DNA of 26,954 nt. Source: Candidatus Pelagibacter sp. Its GTDB lineage: Bacteria > Pseudomonadota > Alphaproteobacteria > Pelagibacterales > Pelagibacteraceae. Every line of letters starts with the position of its first letter. Position 1 is the first letter of the stretch. The notes under the pieces are model-generated. The model saw nothing but the letters and a program-made list of their open reading frames with translations, was not told where the DNA came from and did not search any database. A program made the translations under genes and the position numbers. The stretch spans positions 1 through 26,954 of the forward strand of contig JAOHJV010000007.1 in the NCBI GenBank assembly GCA_028100865.1, read 5' to 3'. Positions 1-9,135 of this stretch are shown piece by piece.

Positions 1-171
1 TTATGGAGTACAACTCTGGACCCCGAAACAAGAAATCTATTACAAGTACAGTATTCAAAAGATCTTAAGAGGGATCAAAGTCTAATACATACTTTAATGG
101 GAAATGACGTTGCTTTGAGAAAAGATTTTATAATTTCTAACGCAATTAATGTACAAAATCTTGATATTTAA
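1..171 (+). CDS. Type IIA DNA topoisomerase subunit B (GyrB/ParE), C-terminal fragment
   Basis: Frame 1 is open from the window edge to TAA at 169-171 and gives 56 residues. They start with LWSTTLDPETR, include LMGNDV and end in NLDI, the conserved C-terminal TOPRIM-adjacent tail of bacterial GyrB/ParE (LWxTTxDPxxR ... LMGxxVxxRxxFI ... NLDI). This is the ATPase subunit that, with GyrA or ParC, passes DNA strands to change supercoiling or decatenate. The LMG-D-V ... R-x-x-FI ending looks more GyrB-like than the usual alphaproteobacterial ParE, but 56 residues do not decide between the two, so no symbol is given. The gene begins outside the window. Only 2 bp separate it from the downstream kinase, so the two are probably co-transcribed. 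Confidence 0.9.
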   Translation, partial: LWSTTLDPETRNLLQVQYSKDLKRDQSLIHTLMGNDVALRKDFIISNAINVQNLDI

Positions 172-173
172 TA

Positions 174-1454
174 ATGAAGTTCTTTGAAACTTCTAAATAT
201 CATTTTTTTAAAAAATCAACTTATATAAGTTTAAGATGGATTGGTATTATTGGACAATTAATATCAGTTAACTTTGTCCATTTTTTTTTAAATTTTGATT
301 TTAATTTTATTATTTGTAATTTAATTATATTTCTAGGTATTTTAAGTAATTTTTTTTTAATTTTTATATATAAAAAAACACAATTATCCGATAGGTCAGC
401 ATTTATCTTTTTAGTAATAGATATTTTGCAACTAGGTTTTTTGCTTTATTTAACAGGAGGAGTAGCTAATCCATTTGTTATTTTTTTATTAATTCCAAGC
501 ATTTTTTCATCATCAAATCTAAGTTTTAAAACCAATTCTTTATTAGTACTGCTAACAATAATTATTATTTTTGTACTTACATTTTATTCATTAGATTTAC
601 CTTCTCCAATAAGTGATCATTTTCATGTTAGCCCGTACTATTTTTACTCAATTCCAATCGCTTTAATAATTGCTTTAATCTTTTTAAATTATCTAGCAAT
701 GTCATTTGGAACACAATCTAGATTAAGAAGAGAGGCATTAGCAAAAATGGAAGAAGTGATGGCTACAGAGCATGAACTTTTATCTTTAGGGGGTCAGGCA
801 GCTGCAGCAGCTCATTCACTTGGAACACCTTTATCTACTATTAAAATTATTGCTCACGATTTAGAGAAACAATTTAAAGATCAAGAAGATGTTAAAAAAG
901 ATATAGAATTATTGTCTAGTCAGGTGGAAAGATGTAATGAAATTTTAAAACGATTAACCTTAAATCCTGTAGAAGAAGATGATTTTATTGATAAAGATCT
1001 TTCAATGAAAGACTATTTAAGTGAAATTATATCTTCATTTAAAGACATTAGTCAAAAAAAGTTTATTTTCAATCATGATCAATTTTCAAATCTTAAAAAG
1101 ATAACTAAATCTATAGAAATTGTATATGGCTTAAGAAATTTTATTGGAAATGCTAATAAATTTTCTAAAGGAAAAATTTATATTAATTTAAAAAGTGACA
1201 GTGAAACGACAGAAATCACAATTGAAGATGATGGAAATGGATATCCTAAAGATGTCTTGTCAAAAATTGGTGAACCATATTTAAGATCGAAAGACCCTAT
1301 AGAAAAATCAAAAACAGGATTGGGACTTGGTTTATTTATTGGCAAGACTCTTTTAGAGAAAAATTTTGCCTTAATTAATTGTAGAAATTCTAAAACAAGA
1401 AGTGGTGCAGAAGTAATTATTAAATGGAATAATAAAGATTTGTTTAATATTTAA
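174..1454 (+). CDS. regB: RegB/PrrB-family redox sensor histidine kinase
   Basis: A membrane sensor kinase of 426 residues. About six hydrophobic segments occupy residues 20-175. Between them lies GGVANPF (95-101), which matches the GGxxNPF heptad that is the quinone-binding signature of RegB/PrrB. The H-box [19 protein letters not shown] (205-223) has His214 as the phosphate acceptor. Cys254 in QVERC corresponds to the redox-active cysteine region of RegB. The ATPase domain shows an N-box (around 322-327), DDGNGYP (352-358) and [10 protein letters not shown] (381-390). In other alphaproteobacteria RegB phosphorylates RegA to adjust respiration, carbon and nitrogen genes to redox state. No regA or senC is adjacent here. 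The ATG starts 2 bp after the topoisomerase stop. The 3' end overlaps convergent cobT by 4 bp. Family assignment is firm; the signal sensed is inferred. Confidence 0.9.
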   Translation: MKFFETSKYHFFKKSTYISLRWIGIIGQLISVNFVHFFLNFDFNFIICNLIIFLGILSNFFLIFIYKKTQLSDRSAFIFLVIDILQLGFLLYLTGGVANPFVIFLLIPSIFSSSNLSFKTNSLLVLLTIIIIFVLTFYSLDLPSPISDHFHVSPYYFYSIPIALIIALIFLNYLAMSFGTQSRLRREALAKMEEVMATEHELLSLGGQAAAAAHSLGTPLSTIKIIAHDLEKQFKDQEDVKKDIELLSSQVERCNEILKRLTLNPVEEDDFIDKDLSMKDYLSEIISSFKDISQKKFIFNHDQFSNLKKITKSIEIVYGLRNFIGNANKFSKGKIYINLKSDSETTEITIEDDGNGYPKDVLSKIGEPYLRSKDPIEKSKTGLGLGLFIGKTLLEKNFALINCRNSKTRSGAEVIIKWNNKDLFNI

Positions 1455-3250
1455 TGAAATTTTTTTTTAGTTTCAAATAAAGAGCTTAATTGAGATATCA
1501 TAACATCTCCCAATTCATTAACATCAGTAATCTTTATTGCCTTGTCATAATATCTTGAAACATCATGACCTATACCAATTGCTAAAACTTCAATTTCTGT
1601 TTTGTTTTCTATAAATTTAACCATTTTCTTTAAATGTTTTTCTAAAAAATCCCCTGAATTAACTGAAAGAGTTGAGTCATCTACGGGCGCACCATCTGAA
1701 ATTACCATCATAATCTTTCTTTCCTCTTTTCTTTTCTTTATTCTGTTGTAAGCCCAAGAAATAGCTTCACCATCTATATTTTCTTTTAACAAACCTTCTT
1801 TTAGCATTAATCCTAAATTATTTTTAGCTTGTCTCCAGTGAGTGTCGGCCCCTTTATAAATTATATGTCTTAAATCATTTAATCTTCCAGGGGTTTTGGG
1901 TTTTGAATTTTTATTCCAAAGTTCTCTACTTTGTCCACCTTTCCAATTTTTTGTTGTGAAACCTAGAATTTCAACTTTAACTGAGCATCTCTCTAATGTT
2001 CTGGATAATATATCTGCACATATTGCAGCTATTGTAATCGGCCTTCCTCTCATTGAACCAGAATTATCGATTAACAAAGTAACAATTGTATCTTTAAAAT
2101 CTAAATCTTTCTCTTTTTTAAATGATAACGAATTATATGGGTCCATAATAATTCTAGGTAGTTTTGAGCTATCAAGTAATCCTTCTTCTAAATCAAAATC
2201 CCATGCTCTATTTTGTTTTGCAAGCAACTGTCTTTGTAGTTTATTTGCAAGCTTAGTTATTATATCTTGAAATCCAACTAGCTGTTGATCTAATGTTCTG
2301 CGAAGTTTTGCAGCTTCGTCTGCATTCTCTAATTTCTCAGCTTTTGTTACTTCATCATATTGTGTTGTAAAAATTTTGTAATCTAAATTAATATTTTCAA
2401 GATTTTTTTGAACAATTTGTTCTGAACTTTGTTCATCTGACTCAGTATCTGAAAGCTGTTCATCAAGATTAAATTCATCAACATTATAATCAGCATCTAA
2501 AGTGGCTTGTGTTTCTTGATCATTATTCTCATCTTTATTGTCTTCATTATCTTTATTTTGATCATCGTTTGAGGGATTGTCTTGTCCTTGATCTTGATTT
2601 TCATCTTTTTTTTCTTCGTCCTCCTCAGTTTGAAAAATATCCATTTCCTCTAAAATTTGAGAGAATCTTGAGCTGTAGTTTTCTTGATTTTCTAAATTTT
2701 CTTGTAAAAATTGTTTATATTTTCCAACCGATTGTTCAAAATCTTTTTCCCAAAAATTCAACATTTTAGTTGTTAAAGGATTTAACTTTATTTGATGAAA
2801 ATTTTTAAGCATATAAAGTTCAAATGCCTCTGTTACAGGCACATCTTCTTTTGTTTTTAATTGATCTTTTCTTTTAGTATTAATGATATGTGAGTAATTT
2901 TGCTGAAAATTTTTTTCAATTCCCTTAAGCATTCTACCACCCAAGGCCTCATATCTTATTTTTTCAGCAATATTATAAAGAGATCTTGATGAAGTATTAG
3001 AGGGAAGGTTTTTTTTATAAACACTCTCATCAGAAAATTTTTTTTTTAAAGCAGAAGAGTCTGTTTCAGCACGTAATTTAATAAAATCACTTGGCTTTGT
3101 TAGATTATCAATTTCAATTGGGCTTAATTCTTTTTTTTTATCTTTTTCTGATGATTTATTTATTAACTCAAAATCATCTGAAATTACTTTTGCTGTTGAA
3201 GTTAAAGCAAGTCTGAATTTTTCTTTTAAACTATCTATTTTACCACTCAT
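1451..3250 (-). CDS. cobT: CobT-like VWA-domain protein (cobaltochelatase subunit family)
   Basis: 599 residues. The C-terminal von Willebrand A domain (about 385-590) carries the MIDAS motif DNSGSM at 395-400 and ISDGAP at 517-522. The N-terminal half is helical and charged, and residues about 207-275 form a very acidic Asp/Glu/Asn/Gln linker, as in CobT and ChlD/BchD proteins. In aerobic cobalamin synthesis CobT joins the AAA+ protein CobS to drive cobalt insertion by CobN. The gene starts immediately after the cobS stop with no intergenic base, so the pair is co-transcribed and probably forms the same ring complex. No CobN or other cobalamin gene is in the window, so the real client may differ (see finding). 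The 3' end overlaps convergent regB by 4 bp. Confidence 0.88.
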   Translation of the reverse strand: MSGKIDSLKEKFRLALTSTAKVISDDFELINKSSEKDKKKELSPIEIDNLTKPSDFIKLRAETDSSALKKKFSDESVYKKNLPSNTSSRSLYNIAEKIRYEALGGRMLKGIEKNFQQNYSHIINTKRKDQLKTKEDVPVTEAFELYMLKNFHQIKLNPLTTKMLNFWEKDFEQSVGKYKQFLQENLENQENYSSRFSQILEEMDIFQTEEDEEKKDENQDQGQDNPSNDDQNKDNEDNKDENNDQETQATLDADYNVDEFNLDEQLSDTESDEQSSEQIVQKNLENINLDYKIFTTQYDEVTKAEKLENADEAAKLRRTLDQQLVGFQDIITKLANKLQRQLLAKQNRAWDFDLEEGLLDSSKLPRIIMDPYNSLSFKKEKDLDFKDTIVTLLIDNSGSMRGRPITIAAICADILSRTLERCSVKVEILGFTTKNWKGGQSRELWNKNSKPKTPGRLNDLRHIIYKGADTHWRQAKNNLGLMLKEGLLKENIDGEAISWAYNRIKKRKEERKIMMVISDGAPVDDSTLSVNSGDFLEKHLKKMVKFIENKTEIEVLAIGIGHDVSRYYDKAIKITDVNELGDVMISQLSSLFETKKKFH

Positions 3251-4225
3251 TTAAATCTGAATATTCATCAATGACTCTGGAAGTTCCTCACCAAAACATC
3301 TTTGATAATATTCTGCGATAGTATTTTTTTCAATTTCATCGCATTTATTGAGAAAAGTTACTCTAAAAGCATAACCTGTATCTTTAAAAATTTCTGAATT
3401 TTCTGCCCAATGCATTACTGTTCTTGGGCTCATTACTGTTGAAATGTCACCTGCTATAAAACCTTTTCTTGTCAAAGAGGCTACTTTGATCATATTGGTA
3501 ACTTTTTCCTTACCCTTTGCATTGTTAAGATTTTTATTTTTTGCCAAAACTATGTCTAATTCTCTTTCAAGACCAAGATAGTTCAATGTGGTTACTATAT
3601 TCCATCTATCCATTTGTCCTTGATTTATTTGTTGTGTTCCATGATAAAGACCAGTGGTATCACCTAATCCAACAGTATTTGAAGTTGCAAACAATCTAAA
3701 AAATTTATTTTGTTTAATTACTTTATTTTTATCTAGAAGAGTAAAATTACCTTCTGCCTCCAAAACTCTTTGAATTACAAACATTACATCTGGTCTACCA
3801 GCATCATACTCGTCAAAAACTAGTGCTACCGGATTTTGTATTGACCAAGGTAAAATACCTTCATTAAATTGAGTGACTTGTTTTCCATCTTCAAGAACGA
3901 TTGCATCTTTCCCTATCAAATCTATTCTACTTACATGACTATCTAAATTTACTCGAATACACGGCCAGTTTAATCTGGCAGCGATTTGTTCTATATGGGT
4001 GGATTTTCCAGTACCATGATAGCCTTGAACTAAGACTCTTTTGTTGTGGGCAAAACCAGAAACTATTGCCATCGTAGTATCTCTATCGAATTTGTAACTT
4101 TTGTCTATTTCAGGAACATATTCATTCTTCTCTGCAAAAGCATCTACTTCCATTTCCGAGTCGATACCAAAAGTTTGTTTTAATGAAACTTTTATGTCGG
4201 GTTGAATATTAAGATTTGGAGTCAA
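3251..4225 (-). CDS. cobS: CobS-like AAA+ ATPase (cobaltochelatase subunit family)
   Basis: 324 residues, the normal CobS length. The N-terminus ([15 protein letters not shown], 13-27) matches the family's characteristic start. Walker A is GYHGTGKS (68-75), Walker B is around VALVFDEYD (133-141), a sensor-1 Asn lies in ATSNT (180-184), and an arginine candidate is in MDRWNI (205-210). It is a MoxR/CobS-group ATPase that assembles with CobT. The start used is a TTG at 4223-4225, chosen because the family N-terminal motif lies upstream of the first internal ATG. The start lies 17 bp inside the end of the J-domain gene, suggesting translational coupling. Identity to CobS is clear. The metal or client it serves here is not shown by the sequence. 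Confidence 0.9.
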   Translation of the reverse strand: MTPNLNIQPDIKVSLKQTFGIDSEMEVDAFAEKNEYVPEIDKSYKFDRDTTMAIVSGFAHNKRVLVQGYHGTGKSTHIEQIAARLNWPCIRVNLDSHVSRIDLIGKDAIVLEDGKQVTQFNEGILPWSIQNPVALVFDEYDAGRPDVMFVIQRVLEAEGNFTLLDKNKVIKQNKFFRLFATSNTVGLGDTTGLYHGTQQINQGQMDRWNIVTTLNYLGLERELDIVLAKNKNLNNAKGKEKVTNMIKVASLTRKGFIAGDISTVMSPRTVMHWAENSEIFKDTGYAFRVTFLNKCDEIEKNTIAEYYQRCFGEELPESLMNIQI

Positions 4226-4742
4226 TTTTATCTCTATAAGTATTTTTAAGCTGAGTATAAGCTAAAGTTATTAATTTTAGTTTTTCTTCATATTTTTTGT
4301 TTCCAGCATTTATATCTGGGTGATATTTTTTGACAAGTAATTTGAACTTATCTTGAACTTTTTCCCATTTCAATCCTACTGAAATTCCCAATATACCAAA
4401 GGCTTTGATGTCTTTATGATTAAATTTAAATTGACGCATATGATTGTAGTCACCATTAATTTTATCTTTGTCTAATTCATCCCTTAAAGTGTTATTCCAC
4501 AGAACTTTGAAGAAATTATCAGAAGAACTAAAGCTTTGAGTAGGTTTGTGCCAAATCATATCTGATTTTAAGAAATTCAAGACCTGATCATCATTCATTC
4601 CTGAGAAATAATTCCAATTTTTATTAAACTCTTTCACATGCTCTAGACAAAGCATTCTATATTTTTTACTATTATCTTTTTCAACTGGTGCTCTGTATTC
4701 ACCAATTTCATTACAATTATTCCAGTCGCAAATATTTTTCAT
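4209..4742 (-). CDS. J-domain (DnaJ-like) co-chaperone linked to CobST
   Basis: 177 residues with an unusual layout: the J domain is at the C-terminus (about 114-170) and carries the HPD signature at 141-143, which stimulates Hsp70 ATPase. The N-terminus has Cys5, Cys10, Cys32 and His35, spaced like a small zinc-binding site; this is suggestive only. The middle (about 40-110) contains no family I can name. It is the first gene of an operon with cobS and cobT and overlaps cobS by 17 bp. This J protein-CobS-CobT order is found in other alphaproteobacteria. A J protein beside an AAA+/VWA pair suggests that DnaK assists assembly of the complex or its client. It is not the housekeeping DnaJ, because the Gly/Phe region and the four-repeat zinc domain are missing. 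Confidence 0.85.
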   Translation of the reverse strand: MKNICDWNNCNEIGEYRAPVEKDNSKKYRMLCLEHVKEFNKNWNYFSGMNDDQVLNFLKSDMIWHKPTQSFSSSDNFFKVLWNNTLRDELDKDKINGDYNHMRQFKFNHKDIKAFGILGISVGLKWEKVQDKFKLLVKKYHPDINAGNKKYEEKLKLITLAYTQLKNTYRDKIDSKS

Positions 4743-4763
4743 GATGTATAATAGATTTAGTTT
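4743..4763. promoter_or_regulatory. Compact divergent promoter between the J-domain gene and bolA
   Basis: Only 21 bp separate the two divergent start codons. On the plus strand TATAAT at 4747-4752 is a perfect -10 box, which would place transcription start about 5 nt before the bolA ATG at 4764. On the minus strand the same segment reads TATTAT, a 5/6 -10 box, which would start transcription very near the J-domain ATG. Any -35 or activator sites must lie inside the coding regions. No clear TTGACA-like box was found 16-18 bp upstream of TATAAT. Both transcripts would be leaderless or nearly so. Confidence 0.4.
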
Positions 4764-5024
4764 ATGGATATAAATGAGTTAATTGCAATTGTAAAAAAAA
4801 AACTTACTGACCAAATTGATATTGAGAGGATTAAAATAGAAGATAAATCATTTCTTCATAAAAATCATGCTGGTAATCAAGAGGGTAGATATCATTTAAA
4901 AATTATTATGACTTCAAGTGAATTAAAGGCTTTAAGTAGAATTGAAAGTAACAAAAGAGTCTATAAAATTTTAGATAAAGAAATAAAAGAACATATCCAT
5001 TCAATACAAATTTTAATTTCTTAA
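4764..5024 (+). CDS. BolA/IbaG-family protein
   Basis: 86 residues, normal for the BolA family. The central segment around His32, His35 and HLKI (44-47) and the C-terminal HIHSIQI (about 78-84) fit the BolA class II KH-like fold and its conserved C-terminal histidine. BolA proteins partner with monothiol glutaredoxins and bind or transfer [2Fe-2S] clusters; some act as DNA-binding regulators. The sequence does not decide between BolA and IbaG, so no symbol is given. It diverges from the J protein-cobS-cobT operon, an arrangement kept in other alphaproteobacteria, which hints at a metal-cofactor link. A perfect -10 box sits just upstream (4747-4752). The 3' end overlaps convergent aroB by 12 bp. 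Confidence 0.85.
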   Translation: MDINELIAIVKKKLTDQIDIERIKIEDKSFLHKNHAGNQEGRYHLKIIMTSSELKALSRIESNKRVYKILDKEIKEHIHSIQILIS

Positions 5025-6119
5025 TTCACTTTTTAGAAACTTAGATAAATTATTTTTTTTATACTCTCTATTAATAATTGGATGTCCAATTTTTTTTAAT
5101 AAAACTAAATTAATATTATTTGAATTATTTTTTTTATCTTTAGCCATAAAAGATAATATTTTATTTAAATCTCGAGTCTTAAAAAATTGTTTTATATTTG
5201 ATGGTAAACTTGCTTTTGAAATGTGCTTTAAGATTGAATAATAGTCATTTTTTTTGATTAAATTATTTTTTAAACTAAAACTTAATGCACTTTGTATGCC
5301 AAGTATTACGGCTTCTCCATGGTTAAGTTTTTTTGAATAACCTAAAGAAGCTTCATAAGCATGAGCAAATGTGTGACCAAAATTTAATATTTTTCTTAAG
5401 CCTTTTTCTTTTTCATCTTTTTCAACAACATTTTTTTTTATTTTACAGCTTTCGTATATAGCTCTTTCAATAAATGGAGATGAAAGTTTTAAAATTCTGT
5501 CATTATTTTTATCTAAAAATTTATAAAAATTTTTGTTGGCAATTAAAGAATGTTTTAAAATTTCACCATAACCACAAATCAATTCTCTTTTTGGTAAAGT
5601 CTTTAAAAATTGAACATCTGATATAACCAAATTTGGTTGGTAAAAACTTCCTATCAAGTTTTTTCCAAATTTAGTATTTACTCCTGTTTTTCCTCCAATC
5701 GATGAGTCTACTTGAGATAAAAGTGTAGTTGGAATATTGATAAATTTTAATCCTCTTTTAAATAGACTGGCTGCAAAACCACTTATATCTCCAGTAATAC
5801 CCCCACCAATAGATATAACGCAATCCTCTCTCGAAAAGTTTTTGGTTAGTAAAATATCCAAAATTTTGTTTACGCTTGTAAAATTCTTGTTCATTTCATT
5901 AGCTTTAAAATAATGAATATGAAGTTTTTTTTTGTTAAGAGATTTTTTAATCTTTGAAATAAAATGTTTAGAAACATTTTTGTCGATAACGAACAAACAT
6001 TGTTTAAAGTTTATTGAATTTTCTTTTAAAATTTTTGATATACTAGATCCTAAATTTGAACCAATAATAATTGAATATTTTTGAGTTTTAGTATTAATTT
6101 TTAACTTAATGGGTTTCAT
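5013..6119 (-). CDS. aroB: 3-dehydroquinate synthase
   Basis: 368 residues, the usual length. AroB converts DAHP to 3-dehydroquinate, the second step of the shikimate pathway, using NAD and zinc in the cytoplasm. Visible motifs are the NAD-binding GGGITGD (105-111), PTTLLSQVDSSIGGKTGVN (130-148), and the zinc ligands Glu186 (GYGEILKH), His249 (FGHTFAHA) and His267 (NHGEA). It begins 14 bp inside the end of aroK, so aroK-aroB are translated from one message, the common proteobacterial order. The 3' end overlaps bolA on the opposite strand by 12 bp. Confidence 0.97.
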   Translation of the reverse strand: MKPIKLKINTKTQKYSIIIGSNLGSSISKILKENSINFKQCLFVIDKNVSKHFISKIKKSLNKKKLHIHYFKANEMNKNFTSVNKILDILLTKNFSREDCVISIGGGITGDISGFAASLFKRGLKFINIPTTLLSQVDSSIGGKTGVNTKFGKNLIGSFYQPNLVISDVQFLKTLPKRELICGYGEILKHSLIANKNFYKFLDKNNDRILKLSSPFIERAIYESCKIKKNVVEKDEKEKGLRKILNFGHTFAHAYEASLGYSKKLNHGEAVILGIQSALSFSLKNNLIKKNDYYSILKHISKASLPSNIKQFFKTRDLNKILSFMAKDKKNNSNNINLVLLKKIGHPIINREYKKNNLSKFLKSELRN

Positions 6120-6618
6120 AATTTTTTAAAACTTTTTTAACAATTTCATTTTTTGACAATTTATCACATTTAATTTCATATAAAGCTTTAGAGTAAATGT
6201 TAGATCGTTTTTTTATTAAATCAATCAATTCATTTTCTGTTGAATTAATAGCCAGGGGTCTTTTTTTACTATTTTTAATTCTATTCAGTAATGTTTCATT
6301 ATTCCAGTTTAACCAAAAAGAGATGTGGTTATTAAGAATTTCTTTTCTAATAACTTTATTCATAAATGCTCCACCACCAAGTGATACGACAACTGAATTA
6401 ATTTTTAATAATTTGAGAGTTATTTTTTCTTCAAATTTTCTAAAATAATCTTCACCTTTTGTTTCAAATATTTTGGATATAGATAAACCCAATTCTCTTT
6501 CAATCTCTTTATCTACATCTATGAATTTGATCTGTAATTTTTTTGCAGTTAGTGAACCAATAGAGCTCTTCCCAGATCCCATCATACCTAAAAACACAAG
6601 ATTTTCTTTTGATTTCAT
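6106..6618 (-). CDS. aroK: Shikimate kinase
   Basis: 171 residues from the ATG at 6616-6618. The frame stays open 21 codons further upstream, but that extension is not family-like and would overlap the divergent small gene. The protein phosphorylates shikimate at the 3-hydroxyl with ATP. Walker A is GMMGSGKSS near the N-terminus, followed by the shikimate-binding Asp in FIDVD, EDYFRKFEE (the FR of the family) and SLGGGAF (the GGG shikimate-binding motif). The lid region carries RPLA. The stop lies 14 bp inside aroB. A 57-bp gap separates this start from the divergent gene at 6676; no convincing promoter boxes were picked out there. Confidence 0.95.
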   Translation of the reverse strand: MKSKENLVFLGMMGSGKSSIGSLTAKKLQIKFIDVDKEIERELGLSISKIFETKGEDYFRKFEEKITLKLLKINSVVVSLGGGAFMNKVIRKEILNNHISFWLNWNNETLLNRIKNSKKRPLAINSTENELIDLIKKRSNIYSKALYEIKCDKLSKNEIVKKVLKNYETH

Positions 6619-6675
6619 AAGTTTCTTTATTGAAAAAACACAAATATGTCTTAATTTGAAATTAACTAAAGTTAT

Positions 6676-6858
6676 ATGCAATTCAATAAAAATACAAGTT
6701 CAGGCAGAATCAATATCATTGCAATAATTATAAAATCTATGATTGGTCTTATAGTTATATTAGGACTTGTTTTTTTTATAAACAAAGTTGATTTCCCAGC
6801 TCCTAAAAAAGAAATAGAAAAAACTATTCCAAATGAAAATTTTAAAATTGTTAAATAA
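6676..6858 (+). CDS. Small single-span membrane protein of unknown function
   Basis: 60 residues. A polar N-terminus (about 1-13) is followed by one hydrophobic stretch (about 14-36, INIIAIIIKSMIGLIVILGL region) and a short lysine/proline-rich tail (FPAPKKEIEKTIPNEN). This suits a single-pass inner-membrane protein. The start is the ATG at 6676, about 57 bp from the divergent aroK start. The 3' end overlaps the start of the secreted-protein gene by 26 bp in another frame, an arrangement that suggests translational coupling and supports it as a real gene. I do not recognise the family. The same stretch read on the minus strand also gives an open frame; that is treated as a shadow. Confidence 0.65.
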   Translation: MQFNKNTSSGRINIIAIIIKSMIGLIVILGLVFFINKVDFPAPKKEIEKTIPNENFKIVK

Positions 6859-8593
6859 GAAAAATTTATCAATTGTAATTTTTTCTTTAATTTCTTTCTC
6901 ATCGTTTGCAGAGGATAAGCCTGTAGATATTTGGAATTTAGAAAAACAAGAGGTTGAAACTATTTCCGAAGAAAATTTATCAATTGAAAATAAACAAGAG
7001 CTATCTGAAAGCAGTATTTATAAAATGCAATCAGATAAAAAAGAAGTCTCTATAAAGTTAGACCAAGAACTTACGTCAAAAACAATTAAAATTGCAGGAT
7101 TATATGATCCACAAGAATATGGTTTGGATATAAATATGTGGTTAAATTCTGATGGTTCAACACTTAAAAAACTTTTTAATAACATAGATAAATACGAACT
7201 TTCAAAAGATGCTTCTGAAATTCTTAATATTTCATTATTGACGAATGCTTATTATCCAAATCAAAATATTACCGATCAGGAATTTCTAAAATTTAAAACA
7301 GAGTGGCTCATTAAAAACTCTAACTTAAATTTAATAGAAGAATATCTTATCAAGAATCAAGTCACTAACCTTCATCCGGAGTTAATGAGATACATGGTTG
7401 ATAGATTTTTGTCTCAATCAGATGTTAAAAAATCATGTGAAATATTCTCTAAGATCAAAGAACCCTTAGAAGATGAATATTTATCAAAATTTAATTTATA
7501 TTGCTTAATTAATTATGGAAAAAATGAGGAAGCTCAATTAATTTTAGATTTAAAGAAAGAGTTAGGTTTTTCAGATGAGTATTTCGAAAATAAAATAAAT
7601 TACTTATTTGGATATATAGATGTTGCAAATAAAGAAATTTCTGAAAATTCAATTCTAGATTTTCATTTAGCTCATAGAACCAATCCTGAATTTAAATTTG
7701 AGCCAAATAAAGACACACCTAAATTAGTTTGGAAGTATTTATCATCTTCTAATTTGCTATATAAAATTCAAGATGTAGAGATTACAGATATAGAAAAAAT
7801 TTCAACTATTGAAAAAGCAACTCATGATAAAAATTATTCAGAAGAAGAGTTGTTTGAGTTTTATAAGCGATTTCAATTTAATATAAATCAGCTGTTAAAT
7901 ACTAAAGAGTCATATAAATCCCTATCATCCATTGAAGGGAAAGCTTTAGTTTATCAAAGATTACTTTTGACTGAGGAGCCAAAACTAAAACTCGAATTAA
8001 TGAAAATTCTAAAAGATATCTTTAAATCTGAAGGTATCGAGGATGCTTTTGATGAAGAGCTTAGAAAATCTTTAAAGCAAATTGATGAAACTGATGTACC
8101 ATCTAATTTCACTACTTTTTATAATCAGTATTTAAAAAGTGATGAAATCATTAATAAAAGAATAAAATATAACAATAAAATATTACACCAATCTAAATTG
8201 GTAAATTATTTTAATGGAGATTATGCAAAATCGAAAATTGAAGAAGATCTTGATAAATTTTTAAAAAAAATAAAAAAAGATAAAAAATACTCTTTATCTA
8301 AGAAAGATATAATTTTTCTTGAAGCTCTAAAGTCTGATGGAATTGAAATCTCAAAAAAATATGAAAATCTTTATAAAGTTAACAAATCAGAGATGCCTTC
8401 AGATATTCAGAAAATGCTCGATAATAAAGAAATTGGAGCGGCATTACTTAGAATTATAGAGGTTATTGGGCCTGAGAAAATTGAGGATATAGATGATGAT
8501 ACAGTTTATTTTATAATAAATACACTGAACCAATTAAATACAGACTCGATTAGGAATAAACTTTTATTAAAAGTTCTTCCTTTAAAAGTTTAG
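6833..8593 (+). CDS. Large secreted/periplasmic protein of unknown function
   Basis: 586 residues with a classical Sec signal peptide: Lys-rich n-region (2-10), hydrophobic core (about 12-22) and a likely signal peptidase I cut after SSFA (Ala26). The mature part starts with a charged Ser/Glu/Lys-rich linker, then has IAGLYDPQEYGLDINMW (about 90-106). The rest is almost entirely amphipathic helices with Leu, Lys and Glu, compatible with a TPR-like or solenoid fold. No catalytic motif, lipobox or further membrane span is visible. It overlaps the small membrane-protein gene by 26 bp and precedes def by 23 bp. Membrane anchor plus periplasmic helical protein could form a pair; that is inference. 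I do not recognise a named family. Confidence 0.75.
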   Translation: MKILKLLNKKNLSIVIFSLISFSSFAEDKPVDIWNLEKQEVETISEENLSIENKQELSESSIYKMQSDKKEVSIKLDQELTSKTIKIAGLYDPQEYGLDINMWLNSDGSTLKKLFNNIDKYELSKDASEILNISLLTNAYYPNQNITDQEFLKFKTEWLIKNSNLNLIEEYLIKNQVTNLHPELMRYMVDRFLSQSDVKKSCEIFSKIKEPLEDEYLSKFNLYCLINYGKNEEAQLILDLKKELGFSDEYFENKINYLFGYIDVANKEISENSILDFHLAHRTNPEFKFEPNKDTPKLVWKYLSSSNLLYKIQDVEITDIEKISTIEKATHDKNYSEEELFEFYKRFQFNINQLLNTKESYKSLSSIEGKALVYQRLLLTEEPKLKLELMKILKDIFKSEGIEDAFDEELRKSLKQIDETDVPSNFTTFYNQYLKSDEIINKRIKYNNKILHQSKLVNYFNGDYAKSKIEEDLDKFLKKIKKDKKYSLSKKDIIFLEALKSDGIEISKKYENLYKVNKSEMPSDIQKMLDNKEIGAALLRIIEVIGPEKIEDIDDDTVYFIINTLNQLNTDSIRNKLLLKVLPLKV

Positions 8594-8616
8594 AAATTAT
8601 AATAAAATAATTCGTA

Positions 8617-9132
8617 ATGGCTGTTAAAACTATAATCACTGAACCAAATAAATTGCTTAGACAGATTTCAAAGCCTGTTGAAAGTGTTGGTAAAGAAGAA
8701 CAAAAACTCATGAATGATATGTTGGATACAATGTATGATGCTAATGGTATAGGTCTTGCAGCAATTCAAATTGGCATCCCAAAAAGAATTATAGTGATGG
8801 ATATTGCTAAAGACGGAAAGAAAGAACCTAGATATTTTGTAAATCCAGTTATTTTAAATAAAGATCTGATTAAAAACACACACGAAGAAGGTTGTTTATC
8901 AGTGCCTGAACAATTTGCCGAGATAGATAGACCAAGTAAATGTGATGTAGAATACTTTGATTATAATGGAAAAAAACAATTATTAAAGGCAGATGGTTTA
9001 CTTGCTACATGTATTCAACATGAAATGGATCACTTAGAAGGAATATTATTTATCGATTACCTTTCAAAATTAAAAAAATCTATGATCATAAAAAAGCTAT
9101 CTAAATTAAAATCAAATACCGTAGTTCTTTAA
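8617..9132 (+). CDS. def: Peptide deformylase
   Basis: 171 residues. It removes the N-formyl group from nascent proteins as they leave the ribosome. All three family motifs are intact: GIGLAAIQ (44-51), EGCLS (91-95, with metal ligand Cys93) and QHEMDHL (134-140, with metal ligands His135 and His139 and catalytic Glu136). The start is the ATG at 8617. The stop is followed directly by fmt, so the enzyme that adds formyl to initiator tRNA and the one that removes it from proteins share an operon, as in many bacteria. Confidence 0.98.
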   Translation: MAVKTIITEPNKLLRQISKPVESVGKEEQKLMNDMLDTMYDANGIGLAAIQIGIPKRIIVMDIAKDGKKEPRYFVNPVILNKDLIKNTHEEGCLSVPEQFAEIDRPSKCDVEYFDYNGKKQLLKADGLLATCIQHEMDHLEGILFIDYLSKLKKSMIIKKLSKLKSNTVVL

Positions 9133-9135
9133 TTG

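Noticed and set aside
1896..2769. Plus-strand frames inside cobT
   Set aside because: They mirror the cobT codons, including the acidic linker, and have no start signals or recognisable products.
1451..4225. Evidence that this organism makes cobalamin
   Set aside because: Only CobS and CobT are present. These occur without CobN in many genomes, so the pathway cannot be inferred.
6619..6681. 21-codon upstream extension of aroK
   Set aside because: The extra residues do not resemble shikimate kinases and would overlap the divergent start at 6676. The ATG at 6618 gives the normal length.
6672..6902. 76-codon minus-strand frame
   Set aside because: It is antisense to the hydrophobic small protein and the signal peptide; hydrophobic segments commonly create such shadow frames.
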